Source: Pseudomonadota bacterium (GTDB lineage: Bacteria; Pseudomonadota; Gammaproteobacteria; Burkholderiales; Burkholderiaceae_C). Taken from it: 17,665 nucleotides of DNA. Location: assembly GCA_023435325.1 (NCBI GenBank), contig JAEYRT010000186.1, positions 1-17,665 of the forward strand, written 5' to 3'. This document shows positions 6,871 through 13,494 of the stretch, piece after piece (positions within the stretch are counted from its first letter, which is position 1; each line of letters starts with the position of its first letter). Under the pieces are notes generated by a model, which saw only the letters and a list, made by a program, of their open reading frames with translations, searched no databases and was not told the DNA's origin. Position numbers and translations under genes: made by a program.

Positions 6871-7037
6871 TTGTAAAAAATCACTCCTTTATCAAGAGCT
6901 ATCCAGGTCAGCCAGTTCTGGGTTTTCAAGTCGAATCTATGCAAGATTGAGAGACAGTGCGCGCTAACTGCTCCTATCTTTTATATATCCATTGTCCATT
7001 GCAGGACTGCGCCTGCCTTCATCCATCGATAGAACAC
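6871..7037. other. Non-coding stretch between the metQ terminator and the leader promoter
   Basis: I see no gene here. It holds only short inverted repeats such as AATCT/AGATT near 6934 and GCAGG/CCTGC near 7000, and no clear promoter. Confidence 0.4.
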
Positions 7038-7040
7038 AGG

Positions 7041-7049
7041 TGCTAGAAT
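7041..7049 (+). promoter_or_regulatory. Extended -10 promoter for a leader or small RNA
   Basis: TGCTAGAAT fits an extended -10 (TGN followed by TAGAAT, five of six to TATAAT). The -35 region is weak. Transcription from about 7056 would run into the strong hairpin ending at 7157. Confidence 0.5.
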
Positions 7050-7055
7050 CCCGCC

Positions 7056-7157
7056 CCAATCGCGCGCGCCGGCGCAAGGGTTCAAAAAAGGGACTTGCAG
7101 GCACGCGTGGTAACGACTCTCAAGGCCCCGCTATGTCGAACACATAGCGGGGCTTTT
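7056..7157 (+). ncRNA. Candidate terminated small RNA or 5' leader upstream of the PuuP-like permease
   Basis: About 100 bases lie between an extended -10 promoter and a strong intrinsic terminator, with no good reading frame. The 5' part is very GC-rich (CGCGCGCGCCGGCGC at 7061-7075) and is followed by AAGGGTTCAAAAAAGGGAC. I do not recognise a known riboswitch or small-RNA family. It could be an independent small RNA, or an attenuator leader for the permease gene 210 bases downstream. Confidence 0.4.
7125..7157 (+). terminator. Intrinsic terminator upstream of the PuuP-like permease
   Basis: A perfect 12-bp stem GCCCCGCTATGT/ACATAGCGGGGC with loop CGAAC is followed by TTTT. No protein gene ends before it on the plus strand since metQ, which already has its own terminator. 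Confidence 0.85.
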
Positions 7158-7367
7158 ACGTCGAGGAACGCAACTTGCTTGTGCGATTTTTGCCCCGAAC
7201 GGTTGCGCCCATTGAAAAAACAGGCCCTCGAAGGCCAAACATATGCCAGATGACAGTACCCACATTTTCTCGAACCACGCGCTGTGCCTGACACAGCTGC
7301 CCGAGCGCCCCAAGGCGAAGCCACCCGAAATCTTCATTCCCTGATACCCCACAAGAGGTAGAGCAAA
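7158..7367 (+). other. Untranslated stretch before the permease start
   Basis: No gene is seen. The stretch contains GCTGTG-CCTGA-CACAGC and GGCC-CTCGAA-GGCC inverted repeats and a TTGAAA, but no clean promoter. The end carries AGAGG (7353-7357), ten bases before the TTG start of the permease. Confidence 0.4.
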
Positions 7368-8771
7368 TTGACCACCCATCATGACACTCACGGAGTTGCC
7401 AAACTCCAAAAGACACTTGTCCTTTGGCAAGTCATCATCATCGGCCTGGCCTACATCCAGCCCATGACGCTGCTGGATACGTTCGGCATGGTGTCCAGAG
7501 ACAGCATCCAGCACGTACCCACGTCTTATCTGATTGCATTGATCGCCGTGCTGCTGACATCGCTCAGCTACGGCCACATGATCCGCAAGCACCCCTCCTC
7601 GGGCTCTGCGTATACCTATGTGCAAAAGTCCATCCACCCCAATGCGGGCTTCATGGTGGGCTGGTCCTCGTTGTTGGACTATTTGATGTCACCCATGGTG
7701 AACATCTTGCTGGCCAACATCTACCTCAAAGAACTGTTCCCCGATGTCAACCACTGGGTCTGGATCATCGGCCTGTCGCTGCTGATGGTGGGCATCAACC
7801 TGCGTGGCGTGCGCTTCGTGGCCAACTTCAACAGCCTGATCGTGCTGTTGCAAGTGTTGATCATCGGCATCTTCACCTGGATCATCTACAACAAGCTGCT
7901 GGCAGGCGAGAACGCGCTGGGCAAGATTGCCGAGCAAAGCGCTGCAGACGGCCTGTGGAGCTTCTCGCCCTTCTGGAGCGCAAGCGCCGAAATTGGCGCC
8001 TTGATCACCGGGGCAACCATCCTGTGCTTCTCGTTCACCGGCTTTGACTCGCTGAGCTCGCTGGCCGAAGAGACCAAGGACACCAAGAAGACCCTGCCAC
8101 GCGCGATTTTCCTGACCGCGCTGATCTCCGGCATCATCTTCATCATCTCCACCTACTTCATGCAGTTGTACTTCCCCGGCAACCCCGAACAGTACTTCGA
8201 GCTGGTGGACGAAACCCAGCCTGAAATCCTGCTGCTGGTGGGCGGTGCCTTCTTCCAGTCCGTGGTGCTGAGCTTTGCCATCATCACCGTGATGGCCTCC
8301 GGCATCTCGGCCCACGCCGGTGTCTCGCGCCTGATGTACGTGATGGGCCGTGACGGCGTGCTGCCCCAGAAGTTCTTTGGCTACATCAGCCCCAAGAGCT
8401 TCACCCCCGCCTTCAACATCTGGCTGGCTGGCGTGATCTGTCTGACCGCAGGTTTCCTGAGCCTGGAGTTTGTGGTGGCACTGATCTCCTTTGGTGCGCT
8501 GACCGCGTTCAGCTTTGTGAACCTCTCGGTGATCTGCTGCTACGGTTTCCGCGATGGTCGTCTGAAGACCCCCAAGGACTTCCTGAACTTCTTCATCGTG
8601 CCGCTGCTGGGCTTCATTTCGATTGGCGCGCTGTGGCTGGAAGTGGAAGACACTTCGCTCAAGGCCGGCATTGCCTGGGCTGCCATTGGCATCGTGTATC
8701 TGGCCTGGATGACCAAGGGCTTCCGCAAGGCTGCGCCCCAGTACCACGACGCGGATATCGACAAGGATTGA
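7368..8771 (+). CDS. APC-family permease, PuuP-like (putrescine or amino acid importer)
   Basis: This 467-residue membrane protein with about 12 hydrophobic segments closely follows E. coli PuuP as I recall it: LWQVIIIGLAYIQPMTLLDTFG, GSAYTYVQKSI, GFMVGWSSLLDYL, ITGATILCFSFTGFDSLSSL, AEETKDTKKTLPRAIFLTA, HAGVSRLMYVMGRDGVLP and FGALTAFSFVNLSV. PuuP imports putrescine by proton symport; the exact substrate here is not provable from sequence. The start is TTG: no in-frame ATG exists before TM1, and AGAGG precedes the TTG. It stands alone and its leader contains a separate terminator. No polyamine catabolic genes are adjacent. Confidence 0.88.
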   Translation: MTTHHDTHGVAKLQKTLVLWQVIIIGLAYIQPMTLLDTFGMVSRDSIQHVPTSYLIALIAVLLTSLSYGHMIRKHPSSGSAYTYVQKSIHPNAGFMVGWSSLLDYLMSPMVNILLANIYLKELFPDVNHWVWIIGLSLLMVGINLRGVRFVANFNSLIVLLQVLIIGIFTWIIYNKLLAGENALGKIAEQSAADGLWSFSPFWSASAEIGALITGATILCFSFTGFDSLSSLAEETKDTKKTLPRAIFLTALISGIIFIISTYFMQLYFPGNPEQYFELVDETQPEILLLVGGAFFQSVVLSFAIITVMASGISAHAGVSRLMYVMGRDGVLPQKFFGYISPKSFTPAFNIWLAGVICLTAGFLSLEFVVALISFGALTAFSFVNLSVICCYGFRDGRLKTPKDFLNFFIVPLLGFISIGALWLEVEDTSLKAGIAWAAIGIVYLAWMTKGFRKAAPQYHDADIDKD

Positions 8772-8785
8772 TGCCTTGAACTGAA

Positions 8786-8807
8786 CACGCCACGAACAAC
8801 TGGCGTG
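8786..8807 (+). repeat. Hairpin after the permease gene
   Basis: CACGCCA and TGGCGTG pair around an eight-base loop, 15 bases after the stop codon. No T run follows; it may protect the mRNA 3' end upstream of the true terminator. Confidence 0.5.
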
Positions 8808-8828
8808 CTTGGATGACACTGTCTTGAT

Positions 8829-8863
8829 GACCCGTACTGCCCGGTGCAGTGCGGGTCTTTTTT
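8829..8863 (+). terminator. Intrinsic terminator of the permease gene
   Basis: GACCCGTACTGC pairs with GCAGTGCGGGTC (one T-G wobble) around CCGGT and is followed by six T. Confidence 0.92.
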
Positions 8864-8885
8864 GTGCGCCTTGCGCAAAGGCCTC

Positions 8886-9254
8886 TTACGGTGCGTCCTT
8901 CAAGGATCGGCCCAGCATCACACCTGCCGTGATGCCGATGACCGCGCCAGCCAGACTGCCCAGCAACACGCCAGCAGGCCCGCTCGTCCACATGCCGAAT
9001 GTGGCACCGAGGGCGATGCCGCCCAGCACGCCACCGCCGGAGAAGATGGATTGCAACTCCCGCGCGCTTTCCTGCAAGCTCAGGGGAACCTGGGCTTCCG
9101 GCCTGGGGTCCTGCGAAGGCACACCAAGACCGGGCCGCGCCATGCGCAGCAAGTCTTCATCCGGATGAAGGTGCAAAGTGTTCTGAAGCATGTGCATGGC
9201 GGTCTCCAACAATTGGGCCAGCTGTCTTTGTAAGCCCTGGCTTGCGCCTGCCAT
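8886..9254 (-). CDS. Small glycine-zipper membrane-associated protein, unknown function
   Basis: The 122 residues are in two parts. The N-terminal half is a likely amphipathic helix (GLQRQLAQLLETAMHMLQNTL) and a proline-rich linker. The C-terminal half (about 73-117) is a Gly/Ala-rich double hydrophobic hairpin, SGGGVLGGIALGATFG then AGVLLGSLAGAVIGITAGVM, of the glycine-zipper kind, which can insert in membranes or oligomerise. There is no signal peptide or cysteine lipobox. The start is uncertain: the ATG at 9254 has no ribosome site, whereas the in-frame ATG at 9197 has GGAG six bases upstream and would give 103 residues. I keep the longer form because the helix pattern continues through it. 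I do not recognise a named family. Confidence 0.65.
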   Translation of the reverse strand: MAGASQGLQRQLAQLLETAMHMLQNTLHLHPDEDLLRMARPGLGVPSQDPRPEAQVPLSLQESARELQSIFSGGGVLGGIALGATFGMWTSGPAGVLLGSLAGAVIGITAGVMLGRSLKDAP

Positions 9255-9354
9255 GCCAGCAGAGCCGCGCAGTCCCTGTCAGCCAAATGCAGGCCTGCGC
9301 CATTTCTCTGCGGCAAGAACCCTGCTTTTCAAATCGCCCGACAACAAACGGGCA

Positions 9355-9451
9355 CAAAAAAAGAGAGTGGATCACGCCGCCATAGCGTGGTTTCAAGCTT
9401 GTTTCGCTTTGAAACCCTGGTGCTACGGGCGTAATCCGCTCTCTTTTTTGT
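9355..9451. repeat. Long imperfect inverted repeat, REP-like element and likely terminator of metNI
   Basis: Two arms of about 45 bases pair imperfectly: ACAAAAAAAGAGAGTGGATC on the left and GGATTACGC-type sequence (plus strand GCGTAATCCGCTCTCTTTTT) on the right, with GGTTTCAAGC/GCTTTGAAACC near the loop. On the minus strand it ends in seven T, 125 bases after the metI stop, so it can terminate metNI. The GCGGATTACGC core resembles palindromes I recall as common between genes in betaproteobacteria. Confidence 0.75.
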
Positions 9452-9454
9452 TTT

Positions 9455-9478
9455 CACCATGGCATCACCCGCATGGTG
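9455..9478 (-). repeat. Short hairpin just after metI
   Basis: CACCATG and CATGGTG pair around a ten-base loop, eight bases after the metI stop on the minus strand, and A-rich sequence follows. It may add 3' end stability before the longer hairpin. Confidence 0.4.
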
Positions 9479-9486
9479 CCGGGCGC

Positions 9487-10152
9487 TTACTTGTGACTGA
9501 TGCGGCGCACGATCCAGTCACCAAAGCTCTGAATGGCTTGCACAAAGAAGATCAGGATGATCACCACCGCCAGCATGATGTCCGGCAGGAAGCGCTGGTA
9601 GCCGTAGCGGATACCCAAGTCACCCAGACCACCACCACCAATGGCCCCAGCCATGGCCGAGTAGCCGGTCAGGCTCACAAAGCTGATGGTCAGGCCTGCC
9701 ACGATGCCGGGCATGGCTTCGGGCAGCAGCACCTTCCACACGATCTGGCTGGTGGTCGCACCCATGGATTGGGCGGCTTCCACCAGGCCGTTGTCCACTT
9801 CACGCAGCGAGGTTTCCACCAAGCGTGCAATGAACGGCGCAGCAGCAATCGTCAGCGGCACCACGGCTGCCCAGGTACCAATGGACGAACCGGTGATAAA
9901 GCGCGTGAACGGAATGATCGCCACCAGCAAGATGATGAACGGCGTGGAGCGCACGGCATTCACCACCCAGCCGACGGTGTTGTTCAGCGGCGCATTTGCC
10001 AGCACCCCACCCTTGTCCGTCAGGCGCAGGAACACGCCCAGCGGAATACCGATCAGGCCACCCAGCACACCCGAGACACCCACCATGATCAGCGTTTCCC
10101 AGAACGAATCGATGAACAACTCGATCATCATTTCGGAAAAATTCTCGAACAT
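9487..10152 (-). CDS. metI: Methionine ABC transporter permease MetI
   Basis: MetI is the membrane subunit of the MetNIQ methionine importer. The 221 residues contain about five hydrophobic segments. The EAA loop that contacts the ATPase is VEAAQSMGATTSQIVWKVLL, ending PEAMPGI (about residues 124-150). RSTPFIILLVAIIPFTR and GGGGLGDLGIRYGYQRF are hallmarks of this permease. Length matches the family (about 217). Only three bases separate it from metN, so the two form an operon. Complex and location: inner membrane, two MetI with two MetN. Confidence 0.95.
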   Translation of the reverse strand: MFENFSEMMIELFIDSFWETLIMVGVSGVLGGLIGIPLGVFLRLTDKGGVLANAPLNNTVGWVVNAVRSTPFIILLVAIIPFTRFITGSSIGTWAAVVPLTIAAAPFIARLVETSLREVDNGLVEAAQSMGATTSQIVWKVLLPEAMPGIVAGLTISFVSLTGYSAMAGAIGGGGLGDLGIRYGYQRFLPDIMLAVVIILIFFVQAIQSFGDWIVRRISHK

Positions 10153-10155
10153 CGC

Positions 10156-11202
10156 TTAGCCCTTCACTTCCACCACTTGCACCACGACACCGCCTTGCTG
10201 CAGGTGTGCGATGGCCGCTTCAATCTTGGCCGCTTCACCGCTGGCGTACACGGCCAGCGAGCCAAAGGTTTGCTCCTGAATCTCGTCAATCTGACCATGC
10301 AGAATGGACAGGTCCAGCCCCAGCTCACGAATCAGGTGCGACAGAATGGGCTCGTAGGCGCTTTCGCCCGCATACGACAGGCGCAGCAACTTGCCGCTCT
10401 GGCCTGCAGGCAGCTTGGCCGCCAGCGCCCGCACGCGGTTGCCCACGCTCTCGGGCAGCTCCTGGGGCACGATCTCGTCGATCAGGCTCTTGGTGATGTC
10501 TTTTTGTGGCTTGGTGAACACCTCGATCACCGCGCCCATTTCGGCAATCTCGCCGGCGTCGATCACGGCCACACGGTCCGCAATCTGCTTGATGACCTGC
10601 ATCTGGTGCGTGATCAGCACCACGGTCACACCCAGCTCGCGGTTGACCTTGCGCAGCAAGTCCAGAATCGAGCGCGTGGTTTCAGGGTCGAGCGCCGAGG
10701 TGGCTTCGTCTGACAGCAGCCCCTTGGGGTTGGAAGCCAGCGCACGCGCAATGCCTACGCGTTGCTTCTGGCCACCGGAGATTTGCGCCGGATAGCGGTC
10801 TGCCAGGTGCGACAGACCCACCAGCTCCAGCAGCGGATCGATGCGCTTTTTGATCTCGGCCTTGGACATGCCCGCCAGCTCCAGCGGCAGCGCGGCATTG
10901 TCATACACGGTGCGCGAGGACAGCAAATTAAAGTGCTGGAACACCATGCCAATCTCATGGCGCGCGGCACGCAGTTGCGCATCCGTCATGGTCATGAGGT
11001 CACGACCATCGACGATCATCTGGCCCGAAGTGGGACGGTTGAGCAAGTTGATGCAACGCACCAGCGAGCTCTTGCCCGCACCGGAGCGGCCGATGATGCC
11101 GAAAATCTCACCCTGCTCGATGTGCAGATGGATGTGCTTGAGCGCTTCGACCGGCCCTTTGGGGCCTTGGTATGTCAGGGACAAATCCCGAATGTCGATC
11201 AT
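10156..11202 (-). CDS. metN: Methionine ABC transporter ATP-binding protein MetN
   Basis: MetN is the ATPase of the MetNIQ importer (348 residues). Walker A is GRSGAGKSS at 38-46, the Q-loop Gln is at 89 (MVFQHFN), the signature ISGGQ is at 141-145 and Walker B is LLSDE at 162-166. A C-terminal NIL/ACT-like domain (about 265-345, starting near LRLSYAG) binds methionine in this family and gives trans-inhibition when internal methionine is high. The start at 11202 gives MIDIRDLSLTYQGPKG, the family's usual beginning. The frame is open 52 more codons upstream, but that part is not MetN-like. Operon with metI; metQ is separate on the other strand. Confidence 0.95.
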   Translation of the reverse strand: MIDIRDLSLTYQGPKGPVEALKHIHLHIEQGEIFGIIGRSGAGKSSLVRCINLLNRPTSGQMIVDGRDLMTMTDAQLRAARHEIGMVFQHFNLLSSRTVYDNAALPLELAGMSKAEIKKRIDPLLELVGLSHLADRYPAQISGGQKQRVGIARALASNPKGLLSDEATSALDPETTRSILDLLRKVNRELGVTVVLITHQMQVIKQIADRVAVIDAGEIAEMGAVIEVFTKPQKDITKSLIDEIVPQELPESVGNRVRALAAKLPAGQSGKLLRLSYAGESAYEPILSHLIRELGLDLSILHGQIDEIQEQTFGSLAVYASGEAAKIEAAIAHLQQGGVVVQVVEVKG

Positions 11203-11473
11203 GTAATTCGTGACTGCACGCGCCGCCCCGGGGCTGGCCGCATGCACTGAAAAATAAGATGTTGGAATGTAACGCGCCGAAATATGAAACGCCAAAGAAT
11301 CAATGCTTAAGTAATAAGATGCTTTGGTTATAACGACGAACCTAGAGCTAACCCACAATAATGCCTGAATTCATGTCAGCTGCGAGGCTGAACTGTCTAA
11401 AACCATGCCGCTTTCTCATGCGCCAGGGCCAAGCCGCACGGTCAGCGCATTCAAAAGCGAAGCAGCTGACGCC
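11203..11473 (-). other. metN upstream region with direct repeats
   Basis: No gene is supported. On the minus strand CATCTTATT occurs twice, exactly 60 bases apart (11253-11261 and 11313-11321), within similar surroundings ending in GCAT. A pair TTGGCG/TTACAT with 17-base spacing is a possible but weak promoter. I do not recognise a riboswitch. The stretch beyond about 11360 shows nothing clear until the lipoprotein terminator. Confidence 0.4.
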
Positions 11474-11514
11474 CAAAAAACAAGGCTTTGCAAGCAAAAA
11501 CACTTGCAAAGCCT
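11474..11514 (-). terminator. Intrinsic terminator of the lipoprotein gene
   Basis: On the minus strand AGGCTTTGCAAG pairs perfectly with CTTGCAAAGCCT around an eight-base loop and is followed by TGTTTTTT. It begins 23 bases after the lipoprotein stop. Confidence 0.9.
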
Positions 11515-11537
11515 ATATAGGTGAGCCATAGCTGCTC

Positions 11538-12134
11538 TTATTTTCCGTAATTGGGTTCGTAGGGTTTGTCGCTGAAGATGCCCAGCAGGCCCGAGGAAAC
11601 CTCCTTGTCCGTGCCCTTGTAAGCCTCGAAAACCAGGCGCTTGAGCGCATCGGCCGCAAGACTGCTGCTTTCGCCGGTGTACATGTTCTCTTCAATCACG
11701 CCACCATCGGTGAACACACGCACCCAGGTGCCCTTGCCGAAAGCCACGCGCTCCAGCGTGTTCATGGGCACGGCAAATGCGGTCACACCGGGCAGGTCGA
11801 TGCCGTCCTTGGCCAGCGAGCGCACGCGCAACGGTGCATGGGGACGGGTGTTGAATTCAATCGCCTGCACCTTCGCCGTGCCGCCCCAGGTGCCGATCAG
11901 CAAAGTGGCGCGATTGGGTGTCTCGCTGCTCCACTGCGCGCCCAGTGTGGGGCAATGGGCCATGGTGCCGCAATCCATCCGCTGGGGTGCAAAAGCAATC
12001 GTGGTCACACGCCGGGCGTTGTCTGTCTGCACCTGCACGATGGCATCCGTGCCACCCTTGCCCGCGCTGGCGCATCCTGCCAGCACCACGGCAGCTGCCA
12101 CTGCGCTCACTGCCTGCCACAACCGCTGCTTCAT
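11538..12134 (-). CDS. Putative lipoprotein of unknown function
   Basis: The 198 residues begin with a lipoprotein signal: MKQRLW, then AVSAVAAAVVLAG, and the lipobox LAGC with the lipidation cysteine at 21, followed by ASAGKGG. The mature part is a mixed beta-rich domain with a CGTMAHCPTLG pair of cysteines that could form a disulfide, then WSSETPNRATLLIG and YTGESSSLAADALKRLVFEA. I do not recognise a family. The start is chosen for the GAGG eight bases upstream and the signal sequence; the open frame extends 33 codons further without likely coding. Position 22 is Ala, so outer-membrane sorting is likely. The gene has its own terminator and is not clearly in an operon. Confidence 0.82.
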   Translation of the reverse strand: MKQRLWQAVSAVAAAVVLAGCASAGKGGTDAIVQVQTDNARRVTTIAFAPQRMDCGTMAHCPTLGAQWSSETPNRATLLIGTWGGTAKVQAIEFNTRPHAPLRVRSLAKDGIDLPGVTAFAVPMNTLERVAFGKGTWVRVFTDGGVIEENMYTGESSSLAADALKRLVFEAYKGTDKEVSSGLLGIFSDKPYEPNYGK

Positions 12135-12258
12135 GTCTCTGTCCTCACCCATGGATTCAAAACCCCCATCTTGCCACGAATGCCCCAGGCAGCATGGCGG
12201 GCCCGCTTCCTTGCGCAGAAGGAAGGCAGACAAAATGTGAAAAACAAGAGCGATTAGT

Positions 12259-12314
12259 GCTTGCTCAACAAGGTTTTCCGTATGTTTTCATATTGAAAGC
12301 CTTGTATAGCAAGC
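12259..12314. repeat. Imperfect inverted repeat of the AGCGCTTG/CAAGCGCT kind after the channel gene
   Basis: Two 15-base arms (GCTTGCTCAACAAGG and CCTTGTATAGCAAGC) pair with two mismatches around 26 bases. The right edge reads GCAAGCGCTCAC, which also occurs at 14674-14685. It lies 25 bases downstream of the K+ channel gene. I recall similar AGCTGC..AGCGCTTG..CAAGCGCT palindromes as very common between genes in Comamonadaceae. Confidence 0.55.
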
Positions 12315-12338
12315 GCTCACAGCTACTAAAAACCAATC

Positions 12339-13316
12339 TCAACCAGCCATTTCTGCAGCCTCGGCTTCGGCGACCTTGTGCGGGTTCGCTGCTGCAGCCG
12401 GCCGCGCCGCCCGGTCCACGCCAGCCAGTACCAGGCGCGAGCCGCAACGGCGGCAGTATCGCGAATCGTCTTCATGACGCCCCAGGCCGCACACTTCGCA
12501 ATCCACACCTTTCAGGCGTGCCTTTGTGCCTACGCTGCGCGAGAGCTCGGCCCCCACAATGCCGGTCGGCACCGCCAGCACGCCCCAGCCCAGCAGCATC
12601 ATGATGGAAGCAAAAATGCGGCCAATCGGCGTGGATGGCGTTACGTCGCCATAACCCACGGTAGTGACCGTGGAAATGGCCCAGTAAATCCCGATCGGCA
12701 CGCTGGTAAAGCCGTGTTCCGGCCCCTCGATCACATATATCAGGGTGCCCATCACGAACACGATCAGCGCCACCACGCTCAGGAAGACGAAAATCTTGCG
12801 CGCACTGGCCTTGAGGGCCTGACCCAGCATCAGGTATTCCTCAAGGAAGTTGCGGAAGATGGGAAAGATGTGAAAGGTGCGCACCAGCCGCAACGCACGC
12901 ACGGCGGAGAGAAAATGCGCCTCCGGAAAGAAAATGGCGAGGTAGGTGGGCACGATGGACAGCAGATCAACCACGCCATAAAAGCTCAGCGCATAGCGCA
13001 GCGGGTGGCGCACCGAAATCAGGCGCAGCACATATTCCACCGTAAAGCCCAGCGTGAACATCCATTCCAGCGCGCGCAGCAGGTAGTACAGGCGCCAGTC
13101 GCCTGCAATCGAGGGAATGCTGTGCGCGATCACCACACACAGGCTCAGGATGATGGCCAGCGTCAACCGGCGTTCAAAACGCTTGCCGATTTCGGAGTTG
13201 CTCTCGAACACCGTGCGGTAAATGCTCTGACGCCAACGCGCCACGGGCACGCCCAGGCGCTCGGAGGACGGGTAGTTGTCACGGAAGAAATTGGAAATCG
13301 GGGCAAACAAGCGCAT
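12339..13316 (-). CDS. Voltage-gated potassium channel (six-TM) with C-terminal zinc ribbon
   Basis: This 325-residue channel subunit of the Kv/KvAP type carries six hydrophobic segments from about residue 50 to 260. The S4-like segment has Arg at 140, 143 and 146 (every third position). The selectivity filter TVGYGD at 219-224 shows K+ selectivity. The C-terminal tail carries CEVC (273-276) and CRRC (288-291), a compact zinc ribbon, then an Ala/Glu-rich end. The start at 13316 (MRLFAPISNFFRDNYPSSER) is chosen because the more upstream open frame, back to 13493, is not protein-like; a TGGA lies next to this ATG, otherwise the ribosome site is poor. It lies 178 bases after the HPP gene on the same strand, possibly co-transcribed. 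Confidence 0.9.
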   Translation of the reverse strand: MRLFAPISNFFRDNYPSSERLGVPVARWRQSIYRTVFESNSEIGKRFERRLTLAIILSLCVVIAHSIPSIAGDWRLYYLLRALEWMFTLGFTVEYVLRLISVRHPLRYALSFYGVVDLLSIVPTYLAIFFPEAHFLSAVRALRLVRTFHIFPIFRNFLEEYLMLGQALKASARKIFVFLSVVALIVFVMGTLIYVIEGPEHGFTSVPIGIYWAISTVTTVGYGDVTPSTPIGRIFASIMMLLGWGVLAVPTGIVGAELSRSVGTKARLKGVDCEVCGLGRHEDDSRYCRRCGSRLVLAGVDRAARPAAAANPHKVAEAEAAEMAG

Positions 13317-13494
13317 TCCAGGCAAGCGGCAAAAACACAGATGCGGACCACCGTCCATGCAGCGGGCCCAAAAACAAAAAACCATCGAACGCTGCCGCGT
13401 TGGACGGTTCTCACAAAACGCGCCATTGTAGGCAGAGCGGGCAAGGCGCTCGACCATCACGCCCATGCCCATATGCCCATGGCACGTGTGCATC

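Noticed and set aside
7689..8819. A 376-codon minus-strand frame opposite the permease.
   Set aside because: Shadow of a clearly coding APC permease; no family features.
9190..10713. A 507-codon plus-strand frame opposite metI and metN.
   Set aside because: It crosses the REP-like hairpin and two real genes; low-complexity His/Gln-rich product typical of antisense frames in GC-rich DNA.
5994..11249. CAGTGCATGC upstream of both metQ (5995) and metN (11249-11240, minus), as a shared methionine operator.
   Set aside because: The same 10-mer or close variants occur inside norR (near 16880) and ygfZ (near 3667), so it is not specific to the met genes.
11203..11358. A 52-residue N-terminal extension of MetN.
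   Set aside because: MetN proteins begin at MIDIRDLSLTYQ; the extension overlaps promoter-like AT-rich sequence and direct repeats.
13461..13482. GCCCAT repeated three times between the HPP and channel genes.
   Set aside because: Only three short imperfect units; too small to call a tandem repeat element.
13317..13493. A 59-residue N-terminal extension of the K+ channel starting two bases from the HPP stop.
   Set aside because: Rich in Cys, His, Met and Arg without pattern; begins in a GCCCAT-repeat stretch and has no ribosome site.
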